Below are positions 59,583 to 64,000 of a stretch of DNA of 64,000 bases, piece by piece; within the stretch, counting starts at the first letter, position 1, and each line of letters begins with the position of its first letter. Both the position numbers and the translations under genes were made by a program. The DNA is from Flavobacterium sp. LC2016-01 (GTDB taxonomy: Bacteria > Bacteroidota > Bacteroidia > Flavobacteriales > Flavobacteriaceae), in the NCBI RefSeq assembly GCF_009711135.1, contig NZ_WMIC01000004.1, forward strand, positions 186,001 through 250,000. The letters are read 5' to 3'. The notes under the pieces were generated by a model. That model was not told the DNA's origin. It saw only the letters and a list, made by a program, of their open reading frames with translations, and did not search any database.

Positions 59583-60620
59583 ATGAATAAAAAATTTGAT
59601 AATTTATTGGATAACAAGTGGTGGCAGGAAATCGCTGTTGTTCTTTTTTCATTTACAATTTATACGTTAAAAAATGACTGGATGCTTTTCAGTTCAGTTA
59701 CTTCCATATTAATGGGGATTTTTTTCTATTTCATTTTGTACATGCATGCGCAGTTTAATCGCTTTTTTCTTCTTCCAATATTATTCAAAACCCAACGCCC
59801 GGTAACGTATATTTTTCTGACTCTCTTTGGTGTTTTTGTATTTTCGGTCATTTTGTACGAGATTATGATGCTCGATGTGTTCAGCAATTGCCGTTTGTAT
59901 CAAAACTCGCATCAACGTAGTTATATTTACCAATTGGCCAGTGTTTTAGGAACTTTGGTTTGTATTTTAAGTCCAATTATTGTTTTCAAATTTTACAGAA
60001 TTCACAGAAAACATACAGACGAAACTTTGTTATTCAACCAAATGCAGCTGAATTCACTGAAAGGTCAATTGAATCCGCATTTTTTATTTAATACTTTTAA
60101 TACGCTTTACGGAATTAGTTTAGAGTTTCCTGACCGAACTCCAGATTTGATTATGAAAGTTTCGCAATTAATGCGTTATCAGCTTGAAAGCAATAACAAA
60201 CAATGCGTAACTTTAGAAGATGAATTAGCGTTTATAAACAGTTATGTACAGCTCGAAAAAGAGCGTGTTGGCTATCGCTGTGATATTACTTATGATTGCA
60301 AAATCGACAACGAAAACGCGTATAAAGTTTCACCGATGCTTTTAATTGCATTTATTGAAAATGCCTTTAAACACGGAACTTGTGCCATCGAAAAGTGTTT
60401 TGTGAGAATCTTTATTACCGTCGAAAATGGTTTACTGCATCTGCATGTTGTCAATTCAATTCCGACTAAAAAAACAGATGTTGTTTCGACTAAAATTGGT
60501 TTAAAAAACACCATCGAAAGACTGGATTTAATTTATGGAAAAGACTATAAATTAGATATTCAAGATGATAAAAAAACGTATATAATTGATTTGAAACTGC
60601 AGCTGAAAAAGTTTTTATAA
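59583..60620 (+). CDS. LytS/YehU-type sensor histidine kinase
   Basis: The 345-residue kinase has four hydrophobic N-terminal helices (about 15-140) and the His_kinase domain with QLNPHFLFNTFNTLYG, His166 being the likely phosphorylation site. The ATP-binding region has IAFIENAFKHG and IGLKNTIERLDLIYG. It is an inner-membrane sensor of the non-classical LytS family. Its stop shares one base with the response regulator start (60620). Divergence from the tolC-pump-adaptor operon suggests it controls that pump. Confidence 0.92.
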   Translation: MNKKFDNLLDNKWWQEIAVVLFSFTIYTLKNDWMLFSSVTSILMGIFFYFILYMHAQFNRFFLLPILFKTQRPVTYIFLTLFGVFVFSVILYEIMMLDVFSNCRLYQNSHQRSYIYQLASVLGTLVCILSPIIVFKFYRIHRKHTDETLLFNQMQLNSLKGQLNPHFLFNTFNTLYGISLEFPDRTPDLIMKVSQLMRYQLESNNKQCVTLEDELAFINSYVQLEKERVGYRCDITYDCKIDNENAYKVSPMLLIAFIENAFKHGTCAIEKCFVRIFITVENGLLHLHVVNSIPTKKTDVVSTKIGLKNTIERLDLIYGKDYKLDIQDDKKTYIIDLKLQLKKFL

Positions 60621-61318
60621 TGAAAGAGCCAAAAAAATGTATAATTGTTGATGATGAACCGGCGGCGCATTATGTTTTAGCGAATTATATCAAACAGAAT
60701 CCGCAGTTGGAATTGGTTTTTCAAGGTTATAACGGAATTGAAGCGATGGATTATCTGCGTGAAAATCATGTTGATTTAATGTTTTTGGATATCAATATGC
60801 CCGAGATTTCAGGAATGGAATTGTTGAAAATTATTCCAAATCATCCTAAAACAATTTTAACGACAGCATATTCTGAATTTGCTTTAGAAAGTTATGATTA
60901 CGGTGTCATTGATTATTTGCTGAAGCCTATTTATTTCCCTAGATTTTTAAAAGCTATTGATCGCTTTTTTTCAACAGAAACGGTAAAAATTAAGGAAGAA
61001 GAAGTTGTTATAAATTCAATAAGCGTAAAGGTTGACGGTTATTTTATTGACATAGAATTGGATCAGCTTTTATTTGCGCAGAGTTTTGGAAATTATGTTA
61101 AAATGCATACGATAAAACGAACGTATTTGGCTTCGATAACAACAACTGAATTAGAAAAATGTCTTCCAGAAAAAAACTTTATGCGCATTCATAAATCGTA
61201 TATAGTGGCTTTAGATAAAATTGAAGAAATTGAAAAGGATTTTGTGGTTGTTAAACATGAAAAACTGCCTATTGGAATTACGTACAAAAGAGAATTATCA
61301 GACCGATTAAAAAGATAA
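60620..61318 (+). CDS. LytTR-family response regulator
   Basis: The 232-residue regulator has an N-terminal receiver with Asp11, Asp12 (VDDEPA), phosphoacceptor Asp57 (LMFLDINMPEISG) and Lys in YLLKPI. The C-terminal LytTR domain (about 135-228) shows FAQSFGNYVKMHT and MRIHKSYIVALDKIEEIEK. It binds DNA as a dimer, usually at imperfect repeats. It is translationally coupled to the kinase gene. Confidence 0.93.
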   Translation: MKEPKKCIIVDDEPAAHYVLANYIKQNPQLELVFQGYNGIEAMDYLRENHVDLMFLDINMPEISGMELLKIIPNHPKTILTTAYSEFALESYDYGVIDYLLKPIYFPRFLKAIDRFFSTETVKIKEEEVVINSISVKVDGYFIDIELDQLLFAQSFGNYVKMHTIKRTYLASITTTELEKCLPEKNFMRIHKSYIVALDKIEEIEKDFVVVKHEKLPIGITYKRELSDRLKR

Positions 61319-61420
61319 GAAATTGTTGATAATATTTTAAACAGACTTCATTTAATCTTAATTTTAAAGTAGTAATTTTAATACGATATTTTAAGCGTAT
61401 TAATTTGTAAATGAGGAATT

Positions 61421-61894
61421 ATGAGAAATCTTTTGCTGATTGTTCTTTTTTTATGCCAAGGTTTTCTTTTTGCACAAGAAGGCACAAATATGAAGAAAGT
61501 AATAACGCCTCTAGAAAAGGTGCAATTTACTTTTGAGAAAGAATATCCCGGAAAAACTGCGGTTTGGTCTGAAGAATATGTTGGTGATGATGATGATGAA
61601 ATTCGTTATGAAGCGAAATTCAACAAAGATAAAAACACAAAAGCGGTTGCGATTTATAATAATTCTGGAGTTTTGAAAGCGTTCGAACTTCAAATTCCAT
61701 TAAGTAAACTGCCTTTAAATGCACAGGCCTATTTAAAAAAGAATTATTCGCCAAAAGCTATTAAAGAAATAGCGGTTGTTGTTGATGATAAAAACAAAAC
61801 AACTTATGAAGTTGGAGTTACTAAAGATTCCAGATTTTATGATGTTGTTTTTGATAAAGATGGTGATTTTAATGTCATAATCGAAAAAAATTAA
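61421..61894 (+). CDS. Exported PepSY-like (DUF2874) protein
   Basis: The 157-residue protein has a signal peptide (about 1-18, FLFAQ) and two copies of a PepSY-like fold: PLEKVQFTFEKEYPGKTAVWSEEY with an acidic EYVGDDDDEIRYEAKFN, then KNYSPKAIKEIAVVVDDKNKTTYEVGV. Such proteins are periplasmic and of unknown use. It lies 103 bases after the response regulator on the same strand and may be a member of its regulon. A terminator follows 40 bases past the stop. Confidence 0.75.
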   Translation: MRNLLLIVLFLCQGFLFAQEGTNMKKVITPLEKVQFTFEKEYPGKTAVWSEEYVGDDDDEIRYEAKFNKDKNTKAVAIYNNSGVLKAFELQIPLSKLPLNAQAYLKKNYSPKAIKEIAVVVDDKNKTTYEVGVTKDSRFYDVVFDKDGDFNVIIEKN

Positions 61895-61933
61895 AATATG
61901 TTTGCTTACTAATTCAATTATATTTAAAATGAC

Positions 61934-61972
61934 AAACCCGATAAGTTTTAACGCTTATCGGGTTTTGTTTTT
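61934..61972 (+). terminator. Terminator after PepSY-like gene
   Basis: AAACCCGATAAG (61934-61945) pairs with CTTATCGGGTTT (61954-61965), followed by a T-rich run. It also faces the convergent DUF4386 gene. Confidence 0.88.
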
Positions 61973-61989
61973 TTGATATATTTCTTTTG

Positions 61990-62706
61990 TTATGAAACTG
62001 CCACTTTTTCTTTCCAGATTGTAAGGTTTACGCCTTTTAAAATAAGATAAAGTGTAAGTCCAAATTCTGCAATAATGCACGGAAATAATAATGCAAAACT
62101 AGATAATTCTGGAGCTAGGATTGAAGCAAAACTGTTTGCTAAATAACAAACACCAGCGATTGCCATTAAAACTCCCAAAACTTTTGGAAAATAACCTGAT
62201 TTATAAATTAAGTATCCTTCAATCAGACACACAAATCCAAAGAAGATCAAACCAACTCCAAATCCATAACCATGCAATTTTATTGAAAGATAAGCAAGCG
62301 TATGCAATTGATCTGGACTGAAAGATTTTAAATATTCGCCATCCCCTAAGAAGAATAAAGCAGCAAGAAGATTTAATTTGTTTGCTACTAAAACAGCAGT
62401 CTGAATCAAATTAAAAGACAAATTGAGCAGTGCCAATTTTTTGCTTACCGGTTTGAAAAGATAATAGAGAATAATCATTACTGGAAGATCGCAAATTTGC
62501 ATAATCAAATCGGCGCTGATGCCCAATCTCCATAAAAAATCAGAATGGATGATGTTGTTTGCAGTTGCAGTGGCATCTCCAGAAACGAACAATTTATTTC
62601 TGACAAAAGCTTCAGCAAACAATCCGGTTAAAATAATTGCTAAATATAACAATCCGGCTATTCTCGCATAAAATTGAGGCGAAGTTTCAAAATTTTTTGG
62701 TTTCAT
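61990..62706 (-). CDS. DUF4386-family membrane protein
   Basis: The 238-residue protein has about six membrane helices. The start ARIAGLLYLAIILTGLFAE, and RNKLFVSGDATATANNI and the FLWRLGISADLIMQICDL segment are typical of DUF4386. Function unknown. It is convergent with the PepSY-like gene and 145 bases downstream of the SDR gene on the same strand. Confidence 0.85.
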   Translation of the reverse strand: MKPKNFETSPQFYARIAGLLYLAIILTGLFAEAFVRNKLFVSGDATATANNIIHSDFLWRLGISADLIMQICDLPVMIILYYLFKPVSKKLALLNLSFNLIQTAVLVANKLNLLAALFFLGDGEYLKSFSPDQLHTLAYLSIKLHGYGFGVGLIFFGFVCLIEGYLIYKSGYFPKVLGVLMAIAGVCYLANSFASILAPELSSFALLFPCIIAEFGLTLYLILKGVNLTIWKEKVAVS

Positions 62707-62793
62707 ATTTTGGTTGGTTTTAGATAAGACGTTTGTCTAATTAAATTGTTACCAATCAACGAAAATTAGCTGAATTATTTGATATTTAACGAG

Positions 62794-62826
62794 AAACCCG
62801 ACAGGTTTTTAAAAGCTGTCGGGTTT
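62794..62826 (-). terminator. Terminator after SDR gene
   Basis: AAACCCGACAG (62794-62804) pairs with CTGTCGGGTTT (62816-62826), 25 bases past the SDR stop. Confidence 0.82.
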
Positions 62827-62850
62827 ATTATACGTTATGATATGTTGAAA

Positions 62851-63615
62851 TTACAAATTCATTCCGCCAGAAGCTTCAATACGCTGTGCGTTTACCCAGC
62901 GTGCATCTTCGGTACATAAAAAAGCAACGACACCGCCAATATCATCTGGCAGACCAACTCTTCCTAATGCTGTCACAGAAGCAATCTGTTGATTCATTTG
63001 CTCATTGTCACGAACAACGCCTCCTCCAAAATCAGTTTCGATTGCACCCGGCGCCACAACATTTGCTCTGATTTTTCGTGCACCCAATTCCTTTGCCTGG
63101 TATTTGGTTAGCGTTTCAATCGCGCCTTTCATAGAGGCGTAAGCAGCGTAACCAGGAAAAGAAAATCTCGCTAAACCAGTTGAAATATTTACGATTCCGC
63201 CACCGTCATTCATTACATTTAATGCTTTTTGCGTCAAGAAAAACGGACCTTTAAATTGAATATTGGTTAGCTGATCAAATTCAGCTTCGGTTGTTCCAAT
63301 GAATGAATTGTGAATTCCAATTCCTGCATTGTTTACCAAAAAATCGAATTTATCTGTTTTGAAAGTATTTTTTAAAACTTCTGAGATATTTTCAAAAAAA
63401 GCATCAAAAGTTCCTGAATCTGCGACATTCAATTGAAGTGAAGCTGCTCTTTGCCCTAAACTTTCGATTTCTTTAACTACTGAATCGGCTTCTTCTTTTT
63501 TACTGTTGTACGTGATGATTACGTCGATTCCTTTTTTAGCAATTGCGATTGCCATGTTTTTTCCTAAACCTCTGCTTCCTCCAGTAACCAGAGCTATTTT
63601 TGTATTTACTGCCAT
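62851..63615 (-). CDS. Short-chain dehydrogenase/reductase (SDR)
   Basis: The 254-residue classical SDR has the nucleotide motif TGGSRGLGKNMA (11-22), NNAG (95-98) and the catalytic Ser145 (NIS), Tyr159 and Lys163 (YAAYASMK). The C-terminal FGGGVVRD and SGGMNL are typical of 3-oxoacyl-ACP reductase-like or glucose dehydrogenase-like members. It probably reduces or oxidises a carbonyl with NAD(P)H; the substrate is unknown. A second SDR gene lies upstream on the same strand (63732 on) after a palindromic repeat. Confidence 0.9.
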   Translation of the reverse strand: MAVNTKIALVTGGSRGLGKNMAIAIAKKGIDVIITYNSKKEEADSVVKEIESLGQRAASLQLNVADSGTFDAFFENISEVLKNTFKTDKFDFLVNNAGIGIHNSFIGTTEAEFDQLTNIQFKGPFFLTQKALNVMNDGGGIVNISTGLARFSFPGYAAYASMKGAIETLTKYQAKELGARKIRANVVAPGAIETDFGGGVVRDNEQMNQQIASVTALGRVGLPDDIGGVVAFLCTEDARWVNAQRIEASGGMNL

Positions 63616-63616
63616 G

Positions 63617-63738
63617 TATTTTAATTGTTAATTGTTGATTGTTAATTGTTGATTATTGATTGTGAGTTGTTAATTATGAGATTTGATTTTTTTGTCTTTT
63701 TAATTAACAATTAACCATTCACAATTCATAATTAATTA
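63617..63738. repeat. AATTGTTAATT-type palindrome between SDR genes
   Basis: Direct copies of TTAATTGTTGATTG at 63620-63670 face AATTAACAATTAACCATTC at 63700-63735, forming an AT-rich inverted repeat like the one at 12501-12655. Confidence 0.75.
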
Positions 63739-64000
63739 TGCATTGCATTAAAATGATTTCTCAAATCTTCAGCACTTGCATTTAATCTTGTTTCGCTGGT
63801 TCCAAAAGTAAGTTCCTGTTTTCCATTTTTTAACTGCTCAAAAATAGATTCAATAAAACTGCTCACACTTGGATGTGCATCATGAAGTCCAACGCCGCCT
63901 AAATCAGTATTTAAGGCAGGCGGAATTATTTCGATTACTTCGATATTTTTCGCCTTTAATAAATGACGAAGTGAAAGTGTAAACGAACGGAAAAATGCCT
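63732..64000 (-). CDS. SDR oxidoreductase, C-terminal part (cut by window edge)
   Basis: Reading the minus strand from the edge gives 89 residues (AFFRSFTLSLRHLLKAKNI to NHFNAMHN) and a TAA at 63732. The fragment VIEIIPPALNTDLGG matches the post-catalytic strand and Pro-rich loop of SDR proteins like DltE-type enzymes, which carries substrate contacts. The Rossmann start and Tyr-Lys site lie outside. It is the gene upstream of the SDR at 62851-63615, in the same direction. Confidence 0.78.
   Translation of the reverse strand, partial: AFFRSFTLSLRHLLKAKNIEVIEIIPPALNTDLGGVGLHDAHPSVSSFIESIFEQLKNGKQELTFGTSETRLNASAEDLRNHFNAMHN

Overview
This window looks like a chromosome segment of a Flavobacterium-type member of the Bacteroidota, close in style to F. 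johnsoniae. The DNA is AT-rich. It carries a SusC/SusD outer-membrane glycan-uptake pair, a type IX secretion C-terminal sorting domain, DUF6377/SusR-like and LytTR regulators, and a TTG-N19-TAnnTTTG promoter. Many families of palindromic intergenic repeats are present. I see no rRNA, tRNA, CRISPR array, transposase or phage gene.

Layout. 1-11.1 kb is a polysaccharide utilization locus (PUL): a truncated DUF6377 regulator diverges from two surface glycan-binding-type genes, susC, susD, a GH71/GH99-like hydrolase and a GH97 enzyme, probably for an alpha-glucan. 11.3-15.1 kb holds housekeeping singletons (beta-barrel protein, DUF6526, DNA-deoxyinosine glycosylase, AraC regulator) and a structured RNA candidate. 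15.1-22.1 kb is a six-gene minus-strand operon: mlaE-mlaF-mlaD-like lipid transporter, AsmA-like protein, iron-permease-family protein and FAD oxidoreductase. 22.4-24.2 kb is a tetR-fabF pair whose operator fills its promoter spacer. 24.3-27.7 kb is a GT4-GH130 pair. 27.9-29.9 kb has small membrane and DinB/DoxX genes.

30.3-37.1 kb is an RND efflux operon (adaptor, pump, a 37-residue membrane peptide, outer membrane factor) beside its likely TetR regulator, with five copies of a shared dyad. 37.4-41.4 kb is a gluconate module (SMP-30 lactonase, GntP, gluconokinase) with a second structured RNA candidate. 41.4-43.3 kb has a cupin and a DUF1080 gene among twin-hairpin repeats. 43.4-46.4 kb is an ELWxxDGT repeat protein with a type IX sorting tail. 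46.6-53.0 kb is an accessory stretch of small orphan genes (DUF1877, DUF4253, unknowns) ending in a HEPN-like plus DUF6161-like pair, my best candidate for an undescribed system. 53.4-61.3 kb is a second RND operon in the order tolC-pump-adaptor, divergent from a LytS/LytTR two-component system; its pump carries an EF-hand-like loop. 61.4-64 kb has PepSY-like, DUF4386 and two SDR genes, the last cut by the window edge.

Family names come from sequence recognition without a database search.
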